Below, piece after piece: positions 50,652 through 60,319 of a DNA stretch of 64,000 nucleotides (position 1 is its first letter; every line of letters begins with the position of its first letter). Made by a program: the position numbers and the translations under genes. The notes below the pieces were generated by a model that ran no database searches, had not been told where the DNA came from, and saw only the letters and a list, made by a program, of their open reading frames with translations. Source of the DNA: Streptomyces sp. NBC_01445. Lineage in GTDB: Bacteria; Actinomycetota; Actinomycetes; Streptomycetales; Streptomycetaceae. The stretch covers positions 5,815,501 through 5,879,500 of the forward strand of contig NZ_CP109485.1 in NCBI RefSeq assembly GCF_035918235.1, given 5' to 3'.

Positions 50652-50667
50652 GGAGTCCATGGACTCC
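50652..50667. promoter_or_regulatory. Perfect 16-bp palindrome in a divergent promoter
   Basis: GGAGTCCATGGACTCC lies between the CehA/McbA (50526, -) and LLM (50696, +) genes, 29 bp before the LLM ATG. It does not match the CTGACG operator and may bind a different regulator. Confidence 0.55.
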
Positions 50668-50695
50668 TGGGGGAGGGCCGGGTAGTAATGCCCCC

Positions 50696-51526
50696 ATGCG
50701 GATCTCGACCACGATTTTCCTGACCGACGAGACCATCACGCCTGTGCGGCTCGCACGTGAGCTGGAGCAACGCGGGTTCGCCGGGCTGTATCTGCCCGAG
50801 CACACCCATATCCCGGTGGAGCGGGCGACGCAGTGGCCGGCCGGGGGCGAACTGCCCGCCGAGTACGGCCGCACCCTCGACCCGTTCGTCGCGCTCGGGC
50901 AGGCCGCCGCCGTCACCGAGCGGCTCGGGCTCGGCACCGGCATCACGCTGATCGCCCAGCACGACCCCATCGACCTGGCGAAGCAGATCGCCACCCTCGA
51001 CCATCTCTCCGGCGGCCGTTTCACGCTGGGCCTCGGCTTCGGCTGGAACGTCGAGGAGGCGGCCGACCACGGCGTCGAATGGCGCACGCGGCGCGAGCTC
51101 GGCCGGGAGCGCATGGCCCTCATGCGGGCCCTGTGGGCGCAGGAACCGACCGCGTACGACGGTGAGTTCGGGGTGTCGGTGCGGGCCAGCCACGCCTACC
51201 CGAAGCCGGTGGGCGGCGCGCCCCGCACGCTGATCGGGGGAGCGGCGGGCCCGAAGCTGTTCGCTCACATCATCGAGTACGCGGACGGCTGGCTGCCGAT
51301 CGGCGGGCGCGGCCTGACCGAGTCGATGCCCGTGCTGCGGGCCGGCTGGGAGGAGGCGGGCCGCGATCCGGCGGACCTGCACGTCGTCCCGTACGCGGTG
51401 CTGCCGAGCCCGGGCAAGCTCGCGCACTACGCGGAGCTCGGCATCGACGAGGTCGTCCTCCAACTGCCCCCGGCGGACGAGACTTCGGTCCTCAAGATCC
51501 TCGACGAGTACGAGCAGTACTTGTAG
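50696..51526 (+). CDS. LLM class F420-dependent oxidoreductase
   Basis: The 276-residue TIM-barrel protein shows [68 protein letters not shown] and [31 protein letters not shown], typical of the F420-dependent (MSMEG_2906-like) branch. The ATG at 50696 fits family length; the GGGAGGG stretch lies 19 bp upstream. It is the gene before fbiC, the F420 precursor enzyme, on the same strand. The terminal codons merge into a tandem repeat (51526-51564). Confidence 0.87.
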   Translation: MRISTTIFLTDETITPVRLARELEQRGFAGLYLPEHTHIPVERATQWPAGGELPAEYGRTLDPFVALGQAAAVTERLGLGTGITLIAQHDPIDLAKQIATLDHLSGGRFTLGLGFGWNVEEAADHGVEWRTRRELGRERMALMRALWAQEPTAYDGEFGVSVRASHAYPKPVGGAPRTLIGGAAGPKLFAHIIEYADGWLPIGGRGLTESMPVLRAGWEEAGRDPADLHVVPYAVLPSPGKLAHYAELGIDEVVLQLPPADETSVLKILDEYEQYL

Positions 51527-51564
51527 GCAGTGCCTGTGGGCAGTGTCTGTGGGCAGTGCCTACA
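51526..51564 (+). repeat. Three 13-bp tandem repeats ending in a hairpin
   Basis: GGCAGTGCCTGTG (51526-51538) is followed by GGCAGTGTCTGTG and GGCAGTGCCTACA. The outer ends TGTAGGCA (51522-51529) and TGCCTACA (51557-51564) are inverted, so the array could fold as a terminator after the LLM gene. Confidence 0.6.
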
Positions 51565-51674
51565 GGATCTGTCCAGGACGGGCGGCGGGCGCGGGTGAAA
51601 CGTGTACGTCGCGTGATCCCGCGCACGTCAGCGCGGCGCAGACGTTGTCGGCGGGCGCTCGTATCCTCGGGAGC

Positions 51675-54257
51675 ATGAGTGATCCGGAGGCTGTACGACC
51701 CACTGCCAACGCGATGCGCCGCGCGTTGAAGCGGTCCCGCGACGGCGTTGCCCTCGACATGGCCGAGGCGGCGGTCCTGCTCCAGGCCCGCGGCGACGAC
51801 CTGCGGGACCTGACGGCGTCCGCCGCGCGCGTGCGCGACGCGGGCCTGAAGGCCGCGGGCCGTCCGGGCGTCATCACGTATTCGAAGAAGGTCTTCATCC
51901 CGCTGACCCGGCTGTGCCGGGACAAGTGCCACTACTGCACGTTCGTGACCGTCCCCGGGAAGCTGCGCCGGGACGGTCACGGGATGTACCTGTCGCCGGA
52001 CGAGGTCCTCGACATCGCCCGCCGCGGCGCCGAGATGGGCTGCAAGGAAGCCCTGTTCACGCTCGGCGACCGGCCCGAGGACCGCTGGCCCGAGGCCCGC
52101 GAGTGGCTGGACGCGCACGGGTACGACGACACGCTCGCCTATGTGCGCGCCATGGCGATCCGCGTCCTTGAGGAGACGGGCCTGCTCCCGCACCTCAACC
52201 CCGGCGTCATGACGTGGACCGACCTCCAGCGCCTCAAGCCGGTCGCGCCGTCCATGGGGATGATGCTGGAGACGACGGCGACGCGCCTGTGGTCCGAGCC
52301 GGGCGGCCCGCACCACGGCTCGCCCGACAAGGAACCCGCCGTCCGGCTGCGGGTCCTGGAGGACGCGGGCCGGTCGAACGTCCCGTTCACCACCGGCGTC
52401 CTCATCGGCATCGGCGAGTCGTACGAGGAGCGGGCCGACTCGCTCTTCCAGCTGCGCCGTATCCAGCGCAGCTACCACGGCATCCAGGAAGTCATCGTCC
52501 AGAACTTCCGCGCCAAGCCGGACACGGCGATGCGCGGCATGCCGGACGCCGAGCTGGAGGAGCTGGCCGCGTGCATCGCGGTCGCCCGCCACATCCTCGG
52601 CCCCTCCGCCCGCATCCAGGCCCCGCCGAACCTGGTCGACGAGGAGTACGCGCTCCTGATCGGCGCCGGAATCGACGACTGGGGCGGGGTGTCCCCGCTG
52701 ACCCCGGACCATGTGAACCCCGAGCGCCCCTGGCCGCACATCGACGAACTCGCCGCGAAGACCGGCGAGGCGGGCTTCGAGCTGCGCGAACGCCTCACGA
52801 TCTACCCGGAGTTCATCGAGCGCGGCGAACCGTGGCTCGACCCGCGCCTCCTTCCGCACGTACGGGCCCTCGCCTGTGCCGACACGGGCCTCGCCGACGA
52901 GGGCGCGCGCCCCGAGGGCCTGCCCTGGCAGGAGCCCGACGAGGGCTTCACCGCCACCGGCCGCACGGACCTGCACCGCACCATCGACACGACGGGCCGC
53001 ACGTCCGACCGGCGCGACGATTTCGACGACGTGTACGGCGACTGGGAGGCGCTGCGCGAGCAGGCCGCGCCCGGCATGGTCCCGCAGCGCATCGACAGCG
53101 ATGTGCGCGCCGCGCTCGCGACGGCGGCCGACGATCCGACGAAGCTCACTGACGGCGAGGCACTCGCCCTGCTGCACGCGGACGGCCCGGCGCTCGACGC
53201 CCTCTGCGGCATCGCGGACGACATCCGCAAGACGGTGAACGGCGACGACGTCACGTACATCGTCACCAGGAACATCAACTTCACGAACGTCTGCTACACC
53301 GGCTGCCGCTTCTGCGCCTTCGCGCAGCGCCGCACCGACGCGGACGCGTACACGCTCTCGCTCTCCCAGGTCGCCGACCGTGCCGAGCAGGCGTGGGACG
53401 TGGGCGCGGTCGAGGTGTGCATGCAGGGCGGCATCCACCCCGACCTGCCGGGCACGGCCTACTTCGACATCGCGAAGGCGGTGAAGGAGCGTGTCCCCGG
53501 CATGCATGTGCACGCGTTCTCCCCGATGGAGGTGGTGAACGGCGCGACGCGCACGGGCATGTCGATCCGGGACTGGCTGACCGCGGCGAAGGAGGCCGGC
53601 CTCGACTCGATCCCCGGCACGGCCGCCGAGATCCTCGACGACGAGGTCCGCTGGGTCCTCACCAAGGGCAAGCTCCCCACGGCGACCTGGGTCGAGGTCA
53701 TCAAGACGGCCCACGAGCTGGGCATCCGCTCGTCGTCGACGATGATGTACGGGCATGTGGACCAGCCCCGCCACTGGCTCGGCCACTTCCGTACGCTCGC
53801 CGGTATCCAGCAGGAGACGGGCGGCTTCACGGAGTTCGTGACCCTCCCGTTCATCCACACCAACGCGCCGGTCTATCTGGCGGGCATCGCGCGCCCGGGC
53901 CCGACGACCCGGGACAACAGGGCCGTCACCGCCATGGCCCGCGTCCTCCTGCACCCCCACATCCCGAACATCCAGACGAGCTGGGTGAAGCTGGGCACGG
54001 AGGGCGCCGCGGAGATGCTGCGCTCGGGGGCGAACGACCTGGGCGGCACGCTGATGGAGGAGACCATCTCCCGTATGGCGGGCTCCAGTTACGGCTCGTA
54101 CCGCTCCATCAAGGACCTCATCACGATCGCGGAGGAAGCGGGCCGCCCGGCGAAGCCGCGCACGACGCTGTACGGGGAGGTCCCGGAGGAGCGGCAGCGC
54201 GCGGCGACGGCCTCGGACGGCCACCTGCCGGAACTGCTGCCGGTGCTGGGGGACTGA
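51675..54257 (+). CDS. fbiC: 7,8-didemethyl-8-hydroxy-5-deazariboflavin (FO) synthase, bifunctional FbiC
   Basis: The 860-residue protein fuses the CofG and CofH radical-SAM domains that make FO, the chromophore of cofactor F420. The first CxxxCxxC cluster is C81-C85-C88 (CRDKCHYC) and the second is C540-C544-C547 (CYTGCRFC). Both domains have the usual barrel segments, e.g. [23 protein letters not shown] and [19 protein letters not shown]. The ATG at 51675 follows a GGGAG site. The product is cytosolic; its substrates are tyrosine and 5-amino-6-ribitylamino-uracil. It supplies the F420 needed by the LLM and Ddn-like enzymes encoded in this window. Confidence 0.95.
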   Translation: MSDPEAVRPTANAMRRALKRSRDGVALDMAEAAVLLQARGDDLRDLTASAARVRDAGLKAAGRPGVITYSKKVFIPLTRLCRDKCHYCTFVTVPGKLRRDGHGMYLSPDEVLDIARRGAEMGCKEALFTLGDRPEDRWPEAREWLDAHGYDDTLAYVRAMAIRVLEETGLLPHLNPGVMTWTDLQRLKPVAPSMGMMLETTATRLWSEPGGPHHGSPDKEPAVRLRVLEDAGRSNVPFTTGVLIGIGESYEERADSLFQLRRIQRSYHGIQEVIVQNFRAKPDTAMRGMPDAELEELAACIAVARHILGPSARIQAPPNLVDEEYALLIGAGIDDWGGVSPLTPDHVNPERPWPHIDELAAKTGEAGFELRERLTIYPEFIERGEPWLDPRLLPHVRALACADTGLADEGARPEGLPWQEPDEGFTATGRTDLHRTIDTTGRTSDRRDDFDDVYGDWEALREQAAPGMVPQRIDSDVRAALATAADDPTKLTDGEALALLHADGPALDALCGIADDIRKTVNGDDVTYIVTRNINFTNVCYTGCRFCAFAQRRTDADAYTLSLSQVADRAEQAWDVGAVEVCMQGGIHPDLPGTAYFDIAKAVKERVPGMHVHAFSPMEVVNGATRTGMSIRDWLTAAKEAGLDSIPGTAAEILDDEVRWVLTKGKLPTATWVEVIKTAHELGIRSSSTMMYGHVDQPRHWLGHFRTLAGIQQETGGFTEFVTLPFIHTNAPVYLAGIARPGPTTRDNRAVTAMARVLLHPHIPNIQTSWVKLGTEGAAEMLRSGANDLGGTLMEETISRMAGSSYGSYRSIKDLITIAEEAGRPAKPRTTLYGEVPEERQRAATASDGHLPELLPVLGD

Positions 54258-54280
54258 GCGGGGCTTCTTATGCGGGAGGG

Positions 54281-54314
54281 GGTGCGGAACCCGCGGACTC
54301 TTGGGTTCCGCACC
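54281..54314. terminator. Strong bidirectional hairpin terminator
   Basis: GGTGCGGAACCC (54281-54292) and GGGTTCCGCACC (54303-54314) form a perfect 12-bp stem with a 10-base loop, between the convergent fbiC and FG-GAP genes. Confidence 0.7.
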
Positions 54315-54339
54315 GGTTCCGCACCCCGCCTGCTGTCGT

Positions 54340-55779
54340 CTACCGTGCGCCGAGGTCCTGCCCCAGCTGGGCGTTCTTCTCGGGGACATGGACGGCGGCG
54401 GCGCCGAACGACGTGATGGCGCTCGTGGTGAGCCCGCCGGTGGCCCCGCGCAGCACCCACGCGGCGCCGGAGTCCGTGTACGTGCCGTCCTCCAGGGGAG
54501 CGGCGGCGGTCAGGTCGGCCTTGCCGTCGCCGTTCAGGTCGGACAGGACGACCTGCTGGCCGAAGCCGTCGCCGGTCTCCGAGGCGCCGGGCACGGCGGT
54601 CGTGGACTGGTTGAAGGCCTGCGAGCCCGTGCCGGACAGGCCACCGCGGCCGCCCTTGAGCAGGACGACGCTGCCGGCGTCCTTGATGGTGCCGATGGCC
54701 TCGCCGGGCACGCCGACGGCGATGTCCGCGAAGCCGTCGCCGTTCACGTCACCGGCGGAGATGTCGGTGCCGAACATGTCGCCGCTCTCGCCGACCCCGG
54801 GCACGCCGGACGTGTCCTGCGTGATGGTCTTCGTGCGGGTCGTGGAGGGTCCGTTCGCGGTCCCGTACATGACGAGGACGGTGCCCTTCTCGTACGGGAT
54901 GTCCTCGTAGTTGTCGCCGATGTCGTGGACGACGAGGTCGCCGTACCCGTCACCGTCGACGTCACCGACGGCACCGCGGAACGACGAGGTCAGCGACTTC
55001 GCGGTGTGCGAGACCCCGTCCTTCCCGCCCTTCCAGAACTTGCTGGCGTACGCCATCTCCTCGAAGCCGTGGCTCGTCACGATGTCGTCGGCGCCGTCCC
55101 CGGTCATGTCGCCGACGACGATGTCGGCGGGGCCGAAGGTCTGGCTGGTGACGATGGAGTCCTGGCTCGCCGGCTTGCCGCTCGCGCGGTCGAAGGGGCC
55201 GTAGGAGATGGTCATCCCGGCGTCGTCGTCGTCCGGGTCGTCGCTGCGAGGGTAGTCGTCGGTGACGAGGTCACGGTGCCCGTCGCCGTTGAAGTCGCCG
55301 ACGGCGAACATCCCGGTCGACGTGGGCAGCGCGACACTGCCCTGCCCGCTCAGTCCGGCGGCCGAACCCCACAGCACGACGCTCGGCGAGCCGCCGAGCC
55401 CGGCGACGACGAGGTCGGTGTACGAGTCCCCGTCGAGGTCCCCGCTGGTGACGCGCTCCCCGAAGTAGCCGCCCTCCTCGGCAGCCCCGGGTATCCCGGT
55501 GGTGGAGCGGGTGAAGACCTTGGAGTTTGCGATGTCCGGCCCGTTCTTCCCGCCGTAGACCACGGAGACGGCCCCGGCGGTCTCCTTCCCGGACACGGTC
55601 GCGCCCGGCGCCCCGAGCACGAGGTCCCCGTACCCGTCGTGGTTGAAGTCCGTGGCGGGGACGCGAGGCGGAACGGGTGTGGCAGCGGCGGCCGTACCGG
55701 CGGCGGACGCGAGTCCGAGCGGCACGGCGAGCGCGGTGACGGCAAGGGCTGTGACGAGAGTGCGGCGCACTGTTCCCAT
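54340..55779 (-). CDS. Secreted FG-GAP repeat protein
   Basis: The 479-residue protein has a signal peptide (VRRTLVTALAVTALAVPLGLASAAG) and at least six FG-GAP/calcium-binding repeats with DxDxDG-type loops: DFNHDGYGDLVLG, DLDGDSYTDLVV, DFNGDGHRDLV, DVDGDGYGDLVV, DVNGDGFADIAVG and DLNGDGKADL. It should fold as an integrin-like beta-propeller outside the cell. The ATG at 55779 directly abuts AAGAAGG; a GTG at 55770 has better spacing and may be the true start. The function of Streptomyces members is unknown. Confidence 0.88.
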   Translation of the reverse strand: MGTVRRTLVTALAVTALAVPLGLASAAGTAAAATPVPPRVPATDFNHDGYGDLVLGAPGATVSGKETAGAVSVVYGGKNGPDIANSKVFTRSTTGIPGAAEEGGYFGERVTSGDLDGDSYTDLVVAGLGGSPSVVLWGSAAGLSGQGSVALPTSTGMFAVGDFNGDGHRDLVTDDYPRSDDPDDDDAGMTISYGPFDRASGKPASQDSIVTSQTFGPADIVVGDMTGDGADDIVTSHGFEEMAYASKFWKGGKDGVSHTAKSLTSSFRGAVGDVDGDGYGDLVVHDIGDNYEDIPYEKGTVLVMYGTANGPSTTRTKTITQDTSGVPGVGESGDMFGTDISAGDVNGDGFADIAVGVPGEAIGTIKDAGSVVLLKGGRGGLSGTGSQAFNQSTTAVPGASETGDGFGQQVVLSDLNGDGKADLTAAAPLEDGTYTDSGAAWVLRGATGGLTTSAITSFGAAAVHVPEKNAQLGQDLGAR

Positions 55780-55896
55780 CCTTCTTGGTGTCCTGTGGGG
55801 GTGTTCCTGGTTACGTGAAGAAAGACAGGCCACCCAAGGAAAACGTTGTACGCGCCCCGGAGTACGTACGTCCCAAGCCTGTAACAGCGCATGCGG

Positions 55897-55934
55897 AGGC
55901 CCTCGTTCGGGGCGTGGATCCCGAACGAGGGCCT
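55897..55934 (-). terminator. Strong hairpin terminator after the tyrosine phosphatase gene
   Basis: A perfect 15-bp stem (arms 55897-55911 and 55920-55934) with an 8-base loop lies 21 bp past the minus-strand stop at 55955. Confidence 0.7.
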
Positions 55935-55954
55935 GATCGCTGAAGAGAAGGGGG

Positions 55955-57037
55955 TCAGCCGACCAGCAGGTCCTCGCGCAGGTCGCGTACGTCGTGGTGG
56001 CTGAGGCCGAGGGCCTTGTCCAGGTAGTGGTCGAACGTGCCGTAGCGGCTCGTCACTTCCTGGAAGCCCGAGTTCAGGTACTCGGGGCGGACGTCCAGCA
56101 TCGGCTTGTACACGGCGGCCTGGGCGGGCGGCATCGCGGCGAGCGTCGCCGCGTTCTCCTTCGCGCGGTACGTGTTGCTGGCCAGGTAGTCGTTCATCAC
56201 CGTCTCGCGCGGCACGCCGAGCGCGGTCAGGAGCGTGGCGTTCGCCCAGCCCGTGCGGTCCTTGCCGGCCGTGCAGTGGAACAGCGCGTTCGCGCCGTCG
56301 GCGTCCGCGATGCCCTGGAAGACCGTGGTGTAGGCCTTCTGCGCGGTGGGGGCGGAGACCATGGTCTTCTCCGCGTCCACCATCAGCTGGGCGGCGGCAT
56401 CCGGCGTCGCGGGCAGGCCGGACAGGCCACCGAGGTCGCCGAGCACGTCCGCGACGACGTAGCGGGAGCCGGCGGGGACGCGGTCGGGCGCGGAGGTGCG
56501 CTCCTGCTGCGTACGCAGGTCGTAGTCCACGGAGACGCCCAGGCGCTTCAGCTTCGCCAGGTCCCTGTCCGTCAGCTTGTCCAGGGACGCGGTGCGGTAG
56601 ATCTCGCCCATCCGCACCCAGTGCCCGTCGGTGGTGCGGTAGCCGCCCGCGTCACGGAAGTTGACCGCGCCGTCGAGGCGTATCTCGCGGTCGGCGAGGT
56701 GCAGGCCCTGGCCACGGTCGGGGACCAGGTCGAACCACTGGCGGTCGGCGGCGGGCAGGCCGCGCACGGTGACCTTGCCGGTCGAGCCGCCGGAGGCGAC
56801 GGTGCGGCCGCCCGCGCGGACCGCCACGTGCGGGACACCGGGCGCCTTCCACTCGACGGTGAAGGAGGAGCCGTCCTCGGACGCCGTCACGGTCGCCGCT
56901 GTGAACGGGATGCGGTGGTGCGAGGTCTGCCCGTCGTGGGAGGCGGGGTGCGCGACGGCGACAGGTGCGGAGAGGCCCACGAGGAGGGCGGCGGCCAGGG
57001 CGTACGAGGAGGCCCTGACACGAGTCATCTGCGTCAT
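55955..57037 (-). CDS. Secreted tyrosine-protein phosphatase (IphP-like)
   Basis: The 360-residue protein has an N-terminal signal peptide (SSYALAAALLVGLSAPVAVA), an immunoglobulin-like region with VTASEDGSSFTVEWKAP, and a dual-specificity/IphP-type phosphatase domain. In that domain RDAGGYRTTDGHWVRMGEIYRTASLDKLTDRD precedes the catalytic CX5R motif HCTAGKDRTG near residue 255. Secreted members dephosphorylate tyrosine or phosphoinositides. The ATG at 57037 is the first start that keeps the signal peptide. It diverges from the ADP-ribosylglycohydrolase gene. Confidence 0.88.
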   Translation of the reverse strand: MTQMTRVRASSYALAAALLVGLSAPVAVAHPASHDGQTSHHRIPFTAATVTASEDGSSFTVEWKAPGVPHVAVRAGGRTVASGGSTGKVTVRGLPAADRQWFDLVPDRGQGLHLADREIRLDGAVNFRDAGGYRTTDGHWVRMGEIYRTASLDKLTDRDLAKLKRLGVSVDYDLRTQQERTSAPDRVPAGSRYVVADVLGDLGGLSGLPATPDAAAQLMVDAEKTMVSAPTAQKAYTTVFQGIADADGANALFHCTAGKDRTGWANATLLTALGVPRETVMNDYLASNTYRAKENAATLAAMPPAQAAVYKPMLDVRPEYLNSGFQEVTSRYGTFDHYLDKALGLSHHDVRDLREDLLVG

Positions 57038-57300
57038 GGTGCGGATGTTCCGGGTGTCCGGCGATGCGTGAGTCAACGCACGGTGAACGGCGCACGTCGG
57101 ACGGCCGTCGAGCGGCGCCGCGCCGCAGGTCCCCGGGCCGCGCCCAGGGACATCGTCCGGTTTGCGGAAGAAAAGCGGGTGAATTGGTCTCAAGGGCGAC
57201 TTCGCCTGTGCCGCTTCGGCTCTCAACCGCGTGCGCCCCGTCGATTACAGTGCTGCGCAGTCGTCGCACGCGTAACGAGACCCGGAGGGGAGAGCTCCCC

Positions 57301-58440
57301 GTGGCAGCCCCACTGACCCCCAAGCAGGGGGGACCCTCATCGGCCGTATGGGGCCGCGCCGAGCAGCAGGATTTCCGCAGCCGGGTCCGCGGCACGCTCA
57401 TCGGGGCCGCGCTCGGCGATGCCCTCGGGGCGCCGCTGGCCGGACTCTCCCTGGAGGAGGTCAGGGCCGCGCACGGCCCGCAGGGACTGACCGACCTCGC
57501 TCCCGCCTACGGGCGTCGCGGCGCCGTCACCGCCGCCACCCAGCAGGCGCTCTTCACCGTGGACGGTCTGATAAGGGCGCAGGTGCGGCGCGACACGGGC
57601 GCCTGGCATCCGCCGACCGACGTGCACCGCGCCTACCTCCGCTGGGCCGCGACCCAGCGCGACTGGGGCCCGGACGAGCGCCGCAAGGAGGACGGCTGGC
57701 TGGCCCGCGAGGAGTGGCTGTACTCGCGCCGCGACCCCTCCCGCGACTGCCTCCTCGGACTCGGCAACGACGTCATGGGGACCCTGGAGAAGCCGAAGAA
57801 CGTGGCCGCCGCCGGATCCGCGCCGGCCGCCCGCTCGGCCCCGTTCGGGCTGCTCGTCGGCTGGGAGCCGCAGCTCGTCTTCCAGCTCGCCGCCGAGTGC
57901 GCGGTCCAGACGCACGGCGCGCCCGCCGCCTACCTCTCCGCGGGCGCGTACGCCGTCGTGGTGCACGGACTCGCGCGCGGCGAGAGCCTGGACGGCGCCG
58001 TCCAGCGCGCCCTCGTCCTGCTGGCCGCGCGGCCGGGGCACCAGCCGGTCACGGACGCGCTCAAGCACGCGCTCGGCGCGGTCCGCCAGGGCATGCCGTC
58101 GGCCGCCCGTGTCGACGAACTCGTGGGTGACGGGCTCGCGGAGGGCGTGCTCGCCGTGGCGGTGTACTGCGCACTCGTCGGCGAGGACATACGGCACGGA
58201 CTGTGTCTCGCGGTGAACCACGGCGGCCCGTCCGAGGCGGCCGGCGCGCTGTGCGGGGGCCTGCTCGGTGCCCTGCACGGGGAGACCGCGCTGCCGCCGG
58301 GCTGGGTGACCGAGCTGGAGGGCCGTCCCACGGTCCTGGAGCTCGCCGACGACTTCGCGATGGAGATGACGCAGGGGCCCGCCCTGCACAGCCCCGCGGC
58401 GTCCTCGCCGGGGTGGCTGGCCCGCTACCCGAGGGCGTGA
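57301..58440 (+). CDS. ADP-ribosylglycohydrolase family protein
   Basis: The 379-residue protein has the DraG/ADP-ribosylglycohydrolase pattern: RVRGTLIGAALGDALGAPLAGLSLEEVRAAHG at the N-terminus, APFGLLVGWEPQLVFQLAAECAVQTHGAPAAYLSAGAYAVVVHGLA in the middle, and a terminal NHGGPSEAAGALCGGLLGALHGETALPPGW carrying metal ligands. Such enzymes remove ADP-ribose from arginine or other acceptors. The GTG at 57301 follows GGAGGGGAGAG at 57282-57292. No partner transferase is adjacent. Confidence 0.9.
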   Translation: MAAPLTPKQGGPSSAVWGRAEQQDFRSRVRGTLIGAALGDALGAPLAGLSLEEVRAAHGPQGLTDLAPAYGRRGAVTAATQQALFTVDGLIRAQVRRDTGAWHPPTDVHRAYLRWAATQRDWGPDERRKEDGWLAREEWLYSRRDPSRDCLLGLGNDVMGTLEKPKNVAAAGSAPAARSAPFGLLVGWEPQLVFQLAAECAVQTHGAPAAYLSAGAYAVVVHGLARGESLDGAVQRALVLLAARPGHQPVTDALKHALGAVRQGMPSAARVDELVGDGLAEGVLAVAVYCALVGEDIRHGLCLAVNHGGPSEAAGALCGGLLGALHGETALPPGWVTELEGRPTVLELADDFAMEMTQGPALHSPAASSPGWLARYPRA

Positions 58441-58448
58441 ACGCCGAA

Positions 58449-58482
58449 GCGCCGGACCGGCTGTGATCAGCCCGCCCGGCGC
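58449..58482. terminator. Weak hairpin between convergent genes
   Basis: GCGCCGG (58449-58455) pairs with CCGGCGC (58476-58482) over a 20-base loop, between the ADP-ribosylglycohydrolase and symporter stops. Confidence 0.35.
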
Positions 58483-58499
58483 CCGGTGAGGAACGAGTC

Positions 58500-60086
58500 C
58501 TACGAGAGTCGGCCCGGCGGCTGCGTGCCGACCGTCCCGTCCTGCGGCTCCGCCGGCGCGGGAACCGCCGCCGCTCCGGTGGACCCGTCGTCGTCCGTGT
58601 TGATGCGCTCGATGAGCGCGTCCCGCTCCGGGGTGTCCTCCGGCTTGATGTAGCCGATGACGATGTAGAGCACGAGCGAGACGGCGAGCGGGATCGACAC
58701 CTGGTACTGGAGCGGGACGCCGCCCTCGACGTTCCAGCTGATCGGGTAGTTGACCAGCCAGAACGCGAGCAGGCCCATGGCCCAGCTGGTGAGCGCCGCG
58801 GTCGGTCCGGACTTGCGGAAGGTACGCAGCAGACCCAGCATCATCGGGATCGCGATCGGCCCCATCAGACCGGCGACCCACTTGATGACGACGGTGATGA
58901 TGTCCTTGAACGTGGGCGAGTTGACCTGCGTGGCGACCGCCATGGACAGACCGAGGAAGACCACCGTGGTGAGGCGGGCGGCGAGCAGCCCCTTGTTCCC
59001 GATCCACTGCTCCTTCGCCCTCTTCGAGACCGCGGGCGCCACGTCCCGGGTGAAGACGGCGGCGATCGCGTTGGCGTCGGAGGAGCACATGGCCATCGTG
59101 TGCGAGAAGAAGCCGACGATGACCAGGCCCAACAGGCCGTGCGGCAGCAGCTGTTCGGTCATCAGGCCGTACGAGTCCGAACCGTCCGGCTTCTGCGCGT
59201 GCACCAGGAGCGGCGACACCCACATGGGGAAGAAGAGGACAACGGGCCAGACCAGCCACAGGATCGCCGAGAGGCGTGCCGAGCGCGTGGCCTCGCGGGC
59301 GGAGCCGGTGGCCATGTAGCGCTGGGCCTGGTTGAGCATGCCGCCGTTGTACTCGAAGAGCTTGATGAAGAGGAATGCCAGCAGGAACACCGTGCCGTAC
59401 GGGCCGACGAGCGGCTTGCCGTGTCCGGCGAGCTCGGGCTCGTCCCAGACCCCGAAGATGCCGCCGAACGGGCCGAGCTTGGAGACGACGGCGACGAACA
59501 TCGCGACACCGGCGATGAGCTGGATGATGAACTGGCCCAGCTCGGTCAGCGCGTCGGCCCACAGGCCGCCGATGGTGCAGTAGATCGCCGTGATGGCACC
59601 GGTGATCAGGATGCCCTGGTTGATCGAGATGCCCGTGAAGACGGACAACAGGGTGGCGATGGCGGCCCACTTGGCGGCCACGTCCACGATCTTCAGGAGC
59701 ATGCCGGACCAGGCGAGCGCCTGCTGGGTGCCCAGGTTGTAGCGGTTCTTGAGGTATTCGAGCGGGGACGCCACGTGGAGCCGTGAGCGCAGCCGGTTGA
59801 TGCGCGGCGCGAACAGCTTCGAGCCGATGGCGATGCCGAGCGCGATCGGGAACGACCACGTGACGAACGACGTGACGCCGTACGTGTACGCGATGCCCGC
59901 GTATCCGGTGAACATCACCGCGCTGTAGCCGGACATGTGGTGCGAGATGCCGGACAGCCACCAGGGCATCTTGCCGCCGGCCGTGAAGAAGTCGGAGACG
60001 TTGTCCACACGCTTGTGGGACCAGACGCCGATCGCGACCATGATGCCGAAGTAGCCGATGAGCACGGCCCAGTCGAGACTGTTCAT
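58500..60086 (-). CDS. Sodium:solute symporter family protein
   Basis: The 528-residue transporter has about 13 membrane segments starting with LDWAVLIGYFGIMVAIGVW. It shows the SSS signature FFTAGGKMPWWLSGISHHMSGYSAVMFTG followed by GIAIGSKLFAPRINRLR, and a cytoplasmic tail rich in Asp and Pro. Family members co-transport sugars, acids or amino acids with sodium. The ATG at 60086 follows GGAGGGG. Two TGAAC-type palindromes lie upstream (60118-60130 and 60209-60224). It is not linked to an operator of the catabolic regulon. Confidence 0.9.
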   Translation of the reverse strand: MNSLDWAVLIGYFGIMVAIGVWSHKRVDNVSDFFTAGGKMPWWLSGISHHMSGYSAVMFTGYAGIAYTYGVTSFVTWSFPIALGIAIGSKLFAPRINRLRSRLHVASPLEYLKNRYNLGTQQALAWSGMLLKIVDVAAKWAAIATLLSVFTGISINQGILITGAITAIYCTIGGLWADALTELGQFIIQLIAGVAMFVAVVSKLGPFGGIFGVWDEPELAGHGKPLVGPYGTVFLLAFLFIKLFEYNGGMLNQAQRYMATGSAREATRSARLSAILWLVWPVVLFFPMWVSPLLVHAQKPDGSDSYGLMTEQLLPHGLLGLVIVGFFSHTMAMCSSDANAIAAVFTRDVAPAVSKRAKEQWIGNKGLLAARLTTVVFLGLSMAVATQVNSPTFKDIITVVIKWVAGLMGPIAIPMMLGLLRTFRKSGPTAALTSWAMGLLAFWLVNYPISWNVEGGVPLQYQVSIPLAVSLVLYIVIGYIKPEDTPERDALIERINTDDDGSTGAAAVPAPAEPQDGTVGTQPPGRLS

Positions 60087-60117
60087 TGAGCCCCCTCCAG
60101 GGGTCTGGTCCTACTTG

Positions 60118-60130
60118 TGAACGCCGTTCA
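60118..60130. promoter_or_regulatory. Palindrome TGAACGCCGTTCA upstream of the symporter
   Basis: A perfect 13-bp inverted repeat, 32 bp upstream of the symporter ATG; a likely repressor site. Confidence 0.5.
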
Positions 60131-60208
60131 TGGTGTGGGGAGCCGAAGGGCCAGGACAACGCACCGGAGGGTCAAGGGACAGTAAAATCGTTCTACTTAT
60201 TGACCTGT

Positions 60209-60224
60209 GTTCATGTCCGTGAAC
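60209..60224. promoter_or_regulatory. Palindrome GTTCATGTCCGTGAAC upstream of the symporter
   Basis: The outer 5-base arms GTTCA and TGAAC are exact complements. It lies 123 bp upstream of the symporter start and re-uses the half-sites of 60118-60130 in inverted order. Confidence 0.4.
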
Positions 60225-60236
60225 TGAGATGGGGGC

Positions 60237-60271
60237 AAAAGGGACCGCACGGCGGTGGGTGCCGTGCGGTC
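60237..60271 (-). terminator. Rho-independent terminator with U tract
   Basis: An 11-bp perfect stem (60243-60253 and 60261-60271) with a 7-base loop is followed on the minus strand by TTTT (60240-60237). It is 49 bp beyond the stop of the SDR gene at 60320. Confidence 0.75.
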
Positions 60272-60319
60272 GGGTCCCGGTTGCCCGTGCGGGCCGCCTG
60301 TCGGGGGTGTCTCGCGGAA

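Noticed and set aside
51492..54389. A 965-residue minus-strand open frame over fbiC
   Set aside because: It is a shadow of fbiC, whose two CxxxCxxC clusters are in the plus-strand frame.
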